Positions 51,641-61,176 of a stretch of 64,000 nt of DNA are shown here, one piece after another. The stretch is from Imbroritus primus (lineage in GTDB: Bacteria; Pseudomonadota; Gammaproteobacteria; Burkholderiales; Burkholderiaceae). The translations under genes were made by a program, and so were the position numbers. How positions within the stretch are numbered: the first letter of the stretch is position 1; every line of letters begins with the position of its first letter. Below the pieces are notes generated by a model that had not been told where the DNA came from, searched no databases, and worked only from the letters and a program-made list of their open reading frames with translations. The DNA is taken from positions 2,790,001-2,854,000 of the forward strand of contig NZ_OZ201293.1 of the NCBI RefSeq assembly GCF_964332355.1, written 5' to 3'.

Positions 51641-52612
51641 TCAGCGCTTCTTGCTGGCTGCGTAGGCACGCAGCTGCGGCACGATTTCCTTGGCGATGAT
51701 CTCGATCTGGTCCATTTCGTACTTGTACGGCACGAAGATCAGCTTCTGCACGCCGGCGTCGATATGTTCCTTGAGCTGTGCCACGCACTCGTCGACGTTA
51801 CCCATGATCGCGCTGTCCATGGTGGACTGGCTGCCCTGGGCGATGTCGAAGTCGACGTTCAGCCACTTCATCATGGTCTCTTCAACTGCGGCGCGCGACT
51901 TGCCCACCATGATCGGCAGCTGGTTGCCGTTCATCAGCGTGGCCGGATCCTTGCCGCCTTCCTTGGCGAAGTTGACGACCTTGGCCCACGATTCGACGAA
52001 GGCTTCCGGCTTGTAGAAGTAGGTCAGCCAGCCGTCGCCTTCCAGGGCGGCGCGCTTGAGCACGCGGTCGGCATAGCCGCCGATCAGGATCGGACACGGC
52101 TTCTGGACAGGCTTCGGGAACATCACGCCGGCCGGGATCTTGTGGTTGGTCCACTCACCCTGCACCATGTCTTCGGTCCACAGGCGCTTGAGGATGTCGA
52201 GGTTTTCGCCCATCAGCTTGCCGCGCTGTTCGAACGGCACGCCCACGGCGTCGAATTCGCGCTTGTACCACCCGGCAGCCATGGCCATCAGCAGACGGCC
52301 GTTGGAGATGTTGTCGAGCGTCGACAGTTCCTTCGCCAGCACCACCGGGTTGCGCAGCGGCAGCACCAGGATACCGGTCGACAGCTTGATCTTCTTGGTG
52401 CGGGCCGCGATGGCGGTCAGCAGCGTGAGCGAATCGAGAATCGGGAAGTGCGGATCAACGCCGAGGAAGATATGGTCCCAGACCCACAGGGAATCGAAAC
52501 CGAGTTCTTCCATGCGCACGCCGTACTCGATCAGCTTTTGCGCATCCGGCATTTCCGGATAGGGGGTGAAGTTGCGTGCGGCAATGCCGAACTGTCCGTG
52601 CAAACCAGCCAT
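51641..52612 (-). CDS. Luciferase-like (LLM-class) flavin-dependent oxidoreductase
   Basis: 323 residues of the bacterial luciferase/F420-like fold: GVRMEELGFDSLWVWDHIFLG, TGILVLPLRNPVVLAKELSTLDNISNGRL and GAGWYKREFDAVG-type segments. Such proteins use reduced FMN or F420 for oxygenation, desulfonation or dehydrogenation. No separate flavin reductase is next to it, but F420 or a general reductase could serve. It stands between the CoA-transferase and carboxylase genes. Its substrate is unknown. Confidence 0.85.
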   Translation of the reverse strand: MAGLHGQFGIAARNFTPYPEMPDAQKLIEYGVRMEELGFDSLWVWDHIFLGVDPHFPILDSLTLLTAIAARTKKIKLSTGILVLPLRNPVVLAKELSTLDNISNGRLLMAMAAGWYKREFDAVGVPFEQRGKLMGENLDILKRLWTEDMVQGEWTNHKIPAGVMFPKPVQKPCPILIGGYADRVLKRAALEGDGWLTYFYKPEAFVESWAKVVNFAKEGGKDPATLMNGNQLPIMVGKSRAAVEETMMKWLNVDFDIAQGSQSTMDSAIMGNVDECVAQLKEHIDAGVQKLIFVPYKYEMDQIEIIAKEIVPQLRAYAASKKR

Positions 52613-52725
52613 GTCTATTCTCCAGTCAATTCGTGTCGTTCAAGTCGGTGCATCAAGTCTTGGGGACCGCTGGCGCGGGCAGCCTGTGCTGCCAGCGGTC
52701 TCCGCAATCTCCATTTACGCCGCCA

Positions 52726-53496
52726 TCAGGCGATGTAGAGGCGATCCGGGTCGATGGCGCGCAGTTCGGCGAGCTCGCGCTCGGTCGGTGCGCCGGTCAC
52801 GGCGATTTCCTTGTCGTGCAGCATCTTGAAGCCGGTGTTGTCCTGCACCTGCTCCACGGTGACGCCCGGATGCAGCGCCACGATCTTCATGGCCCTGGTT
52901 TCCTCATCGAAACCGAAGATGCCAAGATCGGTCACCACGCGGAACATGCCGCCAGCCGGCAGGCCGCGGTCGGCACGCGAGGTGCCGCCCTCGATCCAGC
53001 CGGGGCTGGTGATGAAGTCGACCTTCTCGACGAAGCGGCGACGCTCATGCTTCATCGCCACGATCATGTTCGTCAGGCTGGCAATATCATTGCCGCCGCC
53101 GGTACCCGGCAGGCGTGTCTTGGGGTTGGCCGGGTCGCCGATGTACGACGAGTTCAGGTTGCCGAACTTGTCGATCTGCGCTCCGCCCATGAAGCCCACG
53201 TCCACATGGCCGCGCTGCAGCAGCAACAACACTTCGGTACTGCTCATCACCATGTTGGCGCGCTTGGTGCAGCGCTGTTCGTTGGTCGAGGGCGGCAGCT
53301 TGCCGGCTTCGATCATCGGTCCGAGCACGCCACCCTCGAACAGGATGGTCAGGCCCGGGCAGCGCAGGCGCTGCGCGAGGGTGGCAGCCAGCAGCGGCAC
53401 GCCGACGCCGGCGAACACCACCTGCCCTTCTTTCAGCAGGCGCGAGCTCATGACCGCGAGGATTTCGGCGGCGGTGAAGTTGGCGGTATTAGTCAT
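52726..53496 (-). CDS. CoA-transferase family, beta subunit (glutaconate CoA-transferase/IpdB-like)
   Basis: 256 residues. The glycine-rich start FAGVGVPLLAATLAQ and FEGGVLGP place Glu54 at the position of the catalytic Glu in glutaconate CoA-transferase beta subunits, so real CoA transfer is possible. IpdAB relatives instead hydrolyse a ring-opening intermediate in steroid degradation. The next segment, STEVLLLLQRGHVDVGFMGGAQIDKFGNLNSS, is typical of the group. It overlaps the alpha subunit gene by eight bases. Confidence 0.82.
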   Translation of the reverse strand: MTNTANFTAAEILAVMSSRLLKEGQVVFAGVGVPLLAATLAQRLRCPGLTILFEGGVLGPMIEAGKLPPSTNEQRCTKRANMVMSSTEVLLLLQRGHVDVGFMGGAQIDKFGNLNSSYIGDPANPKTRLPGTGGGNDIASLTNMIVAMKHERRRFVEKVDFITSPGWIEGGTSRADRGLPAGGMFRVVTDLGIFGFDEETRAMKIVALHPGVTVEQVQDNTGFKMLHDKEIAVTGAPTERELAELRAIDPDRLYIA

Positions 53497-54445
53497 TCAG
53501 AATGCTCCTTCCACGACGTGCGGCATCCAGCAGCTCGCCCAGGCCAATCAGGCCCAGGTAGTCGTTCCACGACTTGGGCTGGCGGATGTACTTCTCGATG
53601 TATTCCTGCGTACCCTTGACCGGATCGCCGTTGGCCACCGAGGTGTAGTAGTCCATGTGGCTGAACAGCGGCTCATAGACATTGGTGCACTCGTGCGGCG
53701 CGGAGCCGAACGGCACTTCGACCACAGCATCGACCGTGATGAACGGGATCTTGGTCTGGTCGGGCGAGCGGCGGATCTGGTCGTTGGAAATAATGCGTTC
53801 GGTGGTCAGGATCACGCGGTTGGCGGCCAGGGCCAGATCGATGTCCATGAACGACAGGCCGTCGATCTGCGCATTGCCGTAGGCATCGCAGCGCTGCACG
53901 TGGATGATGGCGACATCCGGGTTCAGGGCCGGCACGGCCAGCAGCTTTTCACCGGTGAACGGGCAGTCGATGGTCTTGGCTTCCGGTCGCAGGCGCAGCA
54001 CGTCGGAGCCCAGCATGGCGCGCATCGGCAGGAACGGCACACCCATGGCGCCGGCGCGGAAACGCATGCCCATGGCGAGGTGGCTCCATTCCTCGAACTG
54101 GGCCTTGCCGGTTTCCACGTAGTGGCGCATCACGCGCGAGATGCCCCACACGATGCCCTGGCTGAACCAGCTGGTGATGATCTTGTCGGCCACACCCGAG
54201 GCGAACAGCAGGTCGCCGTCGCTCGAGGTGATGCAGCGCGAGACTTCGAGATGCTTTTTGTTGTCGCGGATCATCTGCCAGATCATGGCCATCGGTGTGC
54301 GCGACAGCGTACTGCCGCCAATGCCGACCTTGTCGCCGTCCTTGACGAGCTTCGATGCCTCTTCCAGAGACATGACCTTTTCACGCAGACTCCGGTCGCG
54401 CTCCGCAAGCTTGGACCGCAGTTCCAGATACGGTGTGCCTTCCAT
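53489..54445 (-). CDS. CoA-transferase family, alpha subunit (glutaconate CoA-transferase/IpdA-like)
   Basis: 318 residues. It has SLEEASKLVKDGDKVGIGGSTLSRTP at the CoA-binding start, FEEWSHLAMGMRFRAGAMGVPFLP and the ALNPDVAIIHVQRCDAYGNAQIDG strand. It forms the active site with the beta subunit. The 24-residue N-terminal extension before MSLEEA is uncommon, so the true start may be that internal Met. It follows the PLP enzyme gene by 42 bp in the same direction. Confidence 0.82.
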   Translation of the reverse strand: MEGTPYLELRSKLAERDRSLREKVMSLEEASKLVKDGDKVGIGGSTLSRTPMAMIWQMIRDNKKHLEVSRCITSSDGDLLFASGVADKIITSWFSQGIVWGISRVMRHYVETGKAQFEEWSHLAMGMRFRAGAMGVPFLPMRAMLGSDVLRLRPEAKTIDCPFTGEKLLAVPALNPDVAIIHVQRCDAYGNAQIDGLSFMDIDLALAANRVILTTERIISNDQIRRSPDQTKIPFITVDAVVEVPFGSAPHECTNVYEPLFSHMDYYTSVANGDPVKGTQEYIEKYIRQPKSWNDYLGLIGLGELLDAARRGRSILND

Positions 54446-54486
54446 GTTGCCTTCTCCTGATGTTCCTGTGCTGGCCGCCGCGCCGC

Positions 54487-55983
<1,497 letters not shown>

Positions 55984-56290
55984 TTCGCCTCTCAGTTACG
56001 GGTAAATGAGCCGGCACGGTTCGTGCGTAAGCTCTGACGGGACATGTATCTGCCCAATTCGATACACAGTCTGTTGCACAGCATGCTCCAGAATGTATCG
56101 TTTTATCGTCGTACTATTGTTGGTACCTTAACACCTTCAATAGGCAAAAGCAATAGTCCTACACAGAGGGAGGTCTTGGTAGAAACCACTACAGTTGCTC
56201 GTCGACATTGCATATTAGTCATTCTATTTATAGTTTGATAGTATTGCCACGGAGGGTGGCACGACTATCTCCAGAGCAGGAGAGCAGGAC
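55984..56290. promoter_or_regulatory. Divergent AT-rich control region
   Basis: 307 bp between the PLP-enzyme operon and the binding-protein gene. It carries the 26-bp element (site A). The part around 56040-56200 is AT-rich, unlike its surroundings, and shows no coding signal. Confidence 0.5.
56216..56241. promoter_or_regulatory. 26-bp inverted-repeat element, site A (binding-protein gene)
   Basis: Left arm TAGTCATTCTAT, spacer TT, right arm ATAGTTTGATAG, ending 49 bp before the ATG. Site B at 62776 is 24 of 28 identical when two more flanking bases are included. Confidence 0.68.
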
Positions 56291-57442
56291 GTGAAAACAA
56301 CATGGATCAAACTTAGCCTCGCCGCCGCTGTCGCAACCTTTGCGGCCACGGCTGGTGCACAGTCGGTCATCAAGATCGGCGTCAATCAACCGCTGACGGG
56401 TGCCGTCGCGGCATCCGGCAACTTCGTGACCAACGGTGCCCGGATCGCGGCCGACGAGATCAACGCCAAGGGCGGCATCAACGGCGCGAAGATCGAGCTG
56501 GTGATCGAGGACAACAAGAGCAACCCGACCGAGGCCGCTGCCGTGGCCGAGAAACTGATCGTGCGCGACAAGGTGCCGGTCATGCTGGGTGCCTGGAGCT
56601 CCACTTACACGCTGTCGGTGATGCCCAAGCTCATGGAGTACAAGGTGCCGATGGTGGTCGAGACCTCGGGCGCAGACAAGATCACGACGTCGGGCAACCC
56701 GTACATCTTCCGCATCTGTCCGACCAACGACATCGAAGCGCAGAGCTTTGCGCGCCATGTCGCGCCACTGGGTATCAAGAAAGCCGACATCCTGGCCGTG
56801 AACAACGACTGGGGACGCGGCTCAGCCGATTCCCTGCAGCGCATGCTGAAATCCAAGGGCGGCTCGGTCGGCCGCATCCTGACGATGGATGCAACGGCAC
56901 AGGATGTCACCTCGCAACTGTCACAGCTGCGCGGCGGCGATGCCGATACGATCTTCGTGATCACGGCGGTGGAGCAGCTCACGCTGGTGCTCAAGCAGGC
57001 CCAGTCGCTGGGCGTGAAGAAGCGCATCATCACGATGGGCGGCTCGCAAAGCCCGGACCAGCTGATCGCCCACGCCGGTTCGGCAGCCGAAGGCACGATG
57101 CACAACATGATGTTCGCACCGTGGCATCCGGAAGCGGCCGAAGATCCGGCAGCCGCCAAGGCCTTCATCGCCGAATGGAACAAGCGTAACTACGACAAGG
57201 CCGGCCTGACGGAAGGCTTCCGTGGCTACGACGGCATCCGCACCATCGCCCAGGCCGTGGCCAAGGCTGGCGCCGCCGATCCGGAGAAGATCCGCGCCGC
57301 GCTGTGGAATGTGGACTTCAAGGGCATCACCGGCCGCATCAAGTTCGAGAAAGTTGGCCCGGCAGGCAAGGAAAGCGGCCAGAGCACGCCGAACACCTAT
57401 CTGGTGAAAATCAACGGCGGCAAGGTTGATCTGGTGAAGTAA
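56291..57442 (+). CDS. LivK-type periplasmic binding protein
   Basis: 383 residues; signal peptide ends near TAGAQ-SVIKIGVNQ. It is a close paralogue of the partial protein at 62892: long shared segments include IKIGVNQPLTG, VAASGNFVTNGA, IELVIEDNKSNPTEAA and EKLIVRDKVPV. No permease or ATPase genes are adjacent, so it must use another membrane unit, possibly the liv operon 20 kb away. It ends at an intrinsic terminator. Confidence 0.9.
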   Translation: MKTTWIKLSLAAAVATFAATAGAQSVIKIGVNQPLTGAVAASGNFVTNGARIAADEINAKGGINGAKIELVIEDNKSNPTEAAAVAEKLIVRDKVPVMLGAWSSTYTLSVMPKLMEYKVPMVVETSGADKITTSGNPYIFRICPTNDIEAQSFARHVAPLGIKKADILAVNNDWGRGSADSLQRMLKSKGGSVGRILTMDATAQDVTSQLSQLRGGDADTIFVITAVEQLTLVLKQAQSLGVKKRIITMGGSQSPDQLIAHAGSAAEGTMHNMMFAPWHPEAAEDPAAAKAFIAEWNKRNYDKAGLTEGFRGYDGIRTIAQAVAKAGAADPEKIRAALWNVDFKGITGRIKFEKVGPAGKESGQSTPNTYLVKINGGKVDLVK

Positions 57443-57472
57443 GGCAGTCAGCGGTACAACGTCAACTGATTG

Positions 57473-57508
57473 ACGGCGGGCGTGCATCGCACCCCCGCCG
57501 TTTTTTTT
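57473..57508 (+). terminator. Rho-independent terminator
   Basis: ACGGCGGG pairs with CCCGCCGT, extended by GTGC with GCAC in the loop, and is followed by eight T. It terminates the binding-protein transcript. Confidence 0.88.
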
Positions 57509-57556
57509 ATGGTCCGCCGTACCGTGCGCCCGTACCGCCCGTTGCAGGGGCGTGCG

Positions 57557-58828
57557 TCAGGCAGCAGCCGCCTGCGCGGCCTTGGCAAATGCGGCCAGAT
57601 CGAAGTCGGCGCTGCCGACCTGTTCCGGCGTGGGCGGAACAGGCATGGTGAGTACGGTGCGCGCAGCCAGGTGTTCCTTGGCGGAATTGATCGAATCGAC
57701 TGCCGCCAGCCGCCCCTGCCGGAAGTGATAGACCGAGAACGGCGTATCGGCATGCATATCGCCGCGCACCACCCAGCTGTCGGCGCCATGCGAGAGGCCG
57801 GCGATCTGCAGCTTCTTGTCGTACTGGTCGGACCAGAACCACGGCACGGCGGTGAATGGCTTGTCTTGGCCCAGCAGTCCGGCCGCCGCGGCGCGCCCCT
57901 GTTCGATGGCGTTCTGCACCGATTCGAGGCGCAGCAATGTGCCATCGTCGAGCCGGCGTGCGGTGCAGTCGCCGGCGGCATACACATCCGGCGCGGACGT
58001 CCGGCCGCAGGCGTCGACCACGATGCCGTTGTCGCACGCGATTCCGGCGGCGCGCGCCAGGGCATCGTTGGCACAGACGCCGATACCGACCAGCACCAGT
58101 CCGGCGCGGTACGATTGCCCATCGGCCAGACGTACTTCGGCAATATGATCGTTGACCGGTTGGATCTCCGCGATGCGGGCATTCAGCACCAGGTCGGCGC
58201 CACGTGCGCGGTGCAGGGTCGCATACCAGTCGGACAGCACCGGCGCGAGCACGCGCCCGAGCAGGCGTGGCGCGGCCTCCAGCACGGTCACGGGCAGGCC
58301 CAGCTTGCGCGCCGTGGCCGCGACTTCGAGCCCGATGAAACCGCCGCCGATCACCACGACCGGCAGGCCGTGTTCGGCGCAGCGCCGCAGGCAATCCGAC
58401 ACGGCGCTGGCATCGTCACGCGAACGCAGGACACGGATGGCCTTGCAGCCGTCGGCGCTCCCGGATGACTGCCCCGGCAACTGGCGCGGGGTTGCGCCGG
58501 TCGCCAGCAACAGGCCGGTGTACTTGAGCTGCGTGCCATCCGCGAGCTGGACAAGGCGCCGCGCGGTATCCAGCGCCGCCACGGGCGAGGCCGTGCGGAT
58601 GGTAATGTTCTTGCGTTCCAGCGCGGCTTCCGCGCGCATGGCCAACTGCTCCACCGCCATGTCGCCCGCCAGCCATGCCTTGGACAGCGGCGGCCGGTGA
58701 TACGGCAGATGCGGCTCGTCGCCGAGCACGGTGAGCTGTCCCTCATAGCCGCCGGCGCGCAGGGTTTCACTGGCCTGCAGGCCGGCCTGCCCGGCGCCGA
58801 CGATGATGATATGCGGGTCCATGCTCAT
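57557..58828 (-). CDS. FAD-dependent NAD(P)H:ferredoxin reductase
   Basis: 423 residues from ATG 58828, overlapping the ferredoxin stop (ATGA). The FAD motif is IIIVGAGQAGLQASETLRAGG and the NAD motif is VVVIGGGFIGLEVAATA; DVYAAGDC holds the flavin. The C-terminal domain (WFWSDQYDKKLQIAG) is that of putidaredoxin- and rhodocoxin-reductase types. It reduces the adjacent ferredoxin, which then feeds the Rieske oxygenase encoded upstream. This ferredoxin reductase type is more often linked to P450s or to three-component dioxygenases than to VanA-like oxygenases. Confidence 0.9.
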   Translation of the reverse strand: MSMDPHIIIVGAGQAGLQASETLRAGGYEGQLTVLGDEPHLPYHRPPLSKAWLAGDMAVEQLAMRAEAALERKNITIRTASPVAALDTARRLVQLADGTQLKYTGLLLATGATPRQLPGQSSGSADGCKAIRVLRSRDDASAVSDCLRRCAEHGLPVVVIGGGFIGLEVAATARKLGLPVTVLEAAPRLLGRVLAPVLSDWYATLHRARGADLVLNARIAEIQPVNDHIAEVRLADGQSYRAGLVLVGIGVCANDALARAAGIACDNGIVVDACGRTSAPDVYAAGDCTARRLDDGTLLRLESVQNAIEQGRAAAAGLLGQDKPFTAVPWFWSDQYDKKLQIAGLSHGADSWVVRGDMHADTPFSVYHFRQGRLAAVDSINSAKEHLAARTVLTMPVPPTPEQVGSADFDLAAFAKAAQAAAA

Positions 58829-59148
58829 ACCTGCACCGGCGCCACTGTGACCACCAGCCCTTCGATGGCCGGGCTGGCCTTGATCTGGCACGCCAGCCGG
58901 CTGTTGGCCTGGCGTCCTTCGGGCAGACTGTCGAGCAGGTCCAGTTCATCTGCCGAGGCAGGCGACAGGTCGGCCAGCCGCGCTTCTTCCACATAGCAGT
59001 GGCATGTCGCGCAGACGCACGAGCCGCCGCATTCACCCACGATGCCGTCGACACCGTTGGCCACGGCACCCTGCATCAGGCTCCACCCTTCCGGCAGACC
59101 AAGCGTCAGCGCTTCACCTGCCGGGTCGATATACGTCACATTCACCAT
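58825..59148 (-). CDS. Adrenodoxin-type [2Fe-2S] ferredoxin
   Basis: 107 residues from ATG 59148 (MVNVTYIDPAG). Cluster ligands fit C40-x5-C46-x2-C49-x37-C87. Three extra cysteines, C44 and C51 and a following position, crowd the motif. It shuttles electrons from the FAD reductase to the oxygenase. It lies 86 bp after the oxygenase gene and is translationally coupled to the reductase. The adrenodoxin/putidaredoxin subclass is typical of P450 partners. Confidence 0.9.
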   Translation of the reverse strand: MVNVTYIDPAGEALTLGLPEGWSLMQGAVANGVDGIVGECGGSCVCATCHCYVEEARLADLSPASADELDLLDSLPEGRQANSRLACQIKASPAIEGLVVTVAPVQV

Positions 59149-59234
59149 CTCACTCTCTCCACGTGGGGCCCGCTGGGCGGAGCGCGGCACTGGCCGCATT
59201 CCGCCCTCCCGGACAATCGCGTCCAGGCCGCCGG

Positions 59235-60317
59235 TCAGGCGCTCGCGGTTTCCAGCTTGACCGGGATGGCACCGATACCACCGGCCTGTTCTTCTTCCGC
59301 GATCATCTGGTCGATCATTTTACGCATGCGGCGCGGCGCGGCATCGATGCCGAGCACGATACGCTTGTAAGGCTTGCCACGCGCGGCTTCGCGCTCCTCT
59401 TCAAGCTGGATGCGCTGGAGCACGACCTTGTCTTCATTGAAGGCGCGGTCCATGTCGGCGGTCAGCTCGGCTTCCATCTCGAGTTCATCGGTGCGGAAGT
59501 TGCGTACGTGGAACCAGTGCTGCAGCACGGTGCGCTCGTCCACCGGCGTGAGCAGGTGGCAGGCAAACATCTGCACGCCCTCATGGCGCTTGTCCATATC
59601 GGGAATGGTGCCGGTCAGGCACGAGCCCATGTCAATGGCATAGAAGCACGGCGCCGTGTAGTTGTAGTAGTGCCAGCGATCCACGTTGGCGGTGAACTTG
59701 CCATACTTGGAGAACAGCGGAATGGCGGGCGCATCGCGGATCCAGCGCCACACGATGATGCTGCGGTCGCCGTACTCGTTGTTGACCGGCACGGTGGCGC
59801 CGGCCGGCGTGCCGAGCGTACTCGGGTGGACGAAGGTGACGTGCGCGGGATCGAGCAGGTTGTCACACAGTGACAGGTAGTTGCAGTCGATGCGCAACGT
59901 GCCACCCTTGACCGCGCGCCAGTTCGGATCGTCGTACTGCGCGATATGAAACAGCTTGGCCGGATCGGCGAGCGCGGGATCGCCCATCCAGATCCACGCG
60001 AGGCCGTACTTCTCTTCGACCGGATAGGCGCGCACCACGGCGTTGCCCGGAATGATCTCCTGACCGGGGATGCGCACGCATTTGCCCGAGCAGTCGAAGG
60101 TCATGCCGTGGTAGCCGCACTCGATGGTGTCACCCTTCAGCTTGCCCAGCGACAGCGGCGCCAGGCGGTGCGGACAGGCGTCCTGCAGGGCGGCGATCTT
60201 GCCGTCTTCGCGGCGATACACCACGATGGCCTCTTCCAGCACCATGTGGCGCGACAGCTCGCGGCCGATGTCCTCGGCCCAGCCCAGCGGGTACCACACG
60301 TTTCGTACGTATTTCAT
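59235..60317 (-). CDS. Rieske non-heme iron oxygenase, VanA-like, second copy
   Basis: 360 residues. Rieske ligands are C48-x-H50 and C67-x2-H70; the iron site is D156-x2-H159-x4-H164 (DNLLDPAHVTFVH). Overall architecture is the single-subunit demethylase/hydroxylase type. It shares its electron path with an adrenodoxin-type ferredoxin and FAD reductase in the same operon, giving a three-component system, unlike the VanAB-like pair at 40-42 kb. An SDR and a DUF1116 protein precede it in the operon. The substrate is unknown. Confidence 0.9.
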   Translation of the reverse strand: MKYVRNVWYPLGWAEDIGRELSRHMVLEEAIVVYRREDGKIAALQDACPHRLAPLSLGKLKGDTIECGYHGMTFDCSGKCVRIPGQEIIPGNAVVRAYPVEEKYGLAWIWMGDPALADPAKLFHIAQYDDPNWRAVKGGTLRIDCNYLSLCDNLLDPAHVTFVHPSTLGTPAGATVPVNNEYGDRSIIVWRWIRDAPAIPLFSKYGKFTANVDRWHYYNYTAPCFYAIDMGSCLTGTIPDMDKRHEGVQMFACHLLTPVDERTVLQHWFHVRNFRTDELEMEAELTADMDRAFNEDKVVLQRIQLEEEREAARGKPYKRIVLGIDAAPRRMRKMIDQMIAEEEQAGGIGAIPVKLETASA

Positions 60318-60388
60318 GGGGATCTCCTGTTACCGCTCAGCGCTAGCGCCACGTTCTGGCAAGTGGTCAGTAGGCTGAGTATTACATC

Positions 60389-60414
60389 AAAAAAAACGAT
60401 CCGCGGGGTGCGAT
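60389..60414 (-). other. Possible attenuator between SDR and Rieske genes
   Basis: On the minus strand, a short imperfect stem (GATCGC against GCGGATC, one bulged base) is followed directly by eight T (A-run at 60389-60396). It resembles a weak intrinsic terminator inside the operon. Confidence 0.45.
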
Positions 60415-60420
60415 CACCGT

Positions 60421-61176
60421 TTAGTGATAGTACGCGCCGCCATCGACGATAAGCGTCTGCCCGGTGATGAAGCCTGCGTCCGGTCCGGCGAAGAACGAGA
60501 CCGCGCCCACCACGTCGGCCGGCACCATGTCGCGCTTGAGCGCACGGCTGCGAACCGAGAAACCGGAGACCTTGCTGGCCAGCTCGGGGTTCTGGTGCAC
60601 GCCGTCGCTGAGCGTAAAGCCCGGGCCGACACTGTTGACCAGGATGTTGTGCTCGCCCAGTTCGGTGGCCAGCGTGCGCGTCATCGAGACAATCGCGCCC
60701 TTCGAGGCGACGTAGTGCAGCATGCCGGGGTTGCCCTTGAATGCCACCGCCGAGGAGATGTTGATGATGCGCCCGCCACCCTGCTGGCGGAACGCCGGCA
60801 GCACCGCGCGGCAGCACAGGAATTGGCCGATGACGTTGACATCGAACATCTTCTTCCAGTCGGCGACCGTCAGCTCTTCGAACGGCTTGATCTGCAGCGT
60901 CGAATAGATCGCGGCGTTGTTGACCAGCACGTCGATCTGGCCAAAGGCTTCCAGCGCCGCGGCAGCCATGGCGGCCGTATCCTGCTCGCTCGACACATCG
61001 GCCGTGACGCCGATGGCCTTGTGGCCAGCCTGCATCAGCTTGTCGGCTGCAGCCTGCGCGCCCTTGAGGTCGGCGATCACGATGGATGCGCCTTGCGCCG
61101 CCAGCGATTCACAGATGGCATAGCCGATGCCCATGGCGCCACCAGTGACGATGGCAACCTTCCCGTTCAGTCTCAT
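60421..61176 (-). CDS. Short-chain dehydrogenase/reductase
   Basis: 251 residues. Cofactor motif TGGAMGIGYA, the structural VLVNNAA, catalytic Ser in INISSAVAF and the Tyr-x3-Lys in HYVASKG are all present. The Asp at the end of the second strand (IVIADL) favours NAD. It probably oxidises an alcohol or diol generated by the Rieske oxygenase. It overlaps the DUF1116 gene by four bases and precedes the oxygenase gene by 103 bp. Confidence 0.9.
   Translation of the reverse strand: MRLNGKVAIVTGGAMGIGYAICESLAAQGASIVIADLKGAQAAADKLMQAGHKAIGVTADVSSEQDTAAMAAAALEAFGQIDVLVNNAAIYSTLQIKPFEELTVADWKKMFDVNVIGQFLCCRAVLPAFRQQGGGRIINISSAVAFKGNPGMLHYVASKGAIVSMTRTLATELGEHNILVNSVGPGFTLSDGVHQNPELASKVSGFSVRSRALKRDMVPADVVGAVSFFAGPDAGFITGQTLIVDGGAYYH

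Noticed and set aside
52754..54460. 568-residue plus-strand frame antisense to the CoA-transferase genes
   Set aside because: The minus-strand subunits have correct motifs and coupled starts; the plus frame has none.
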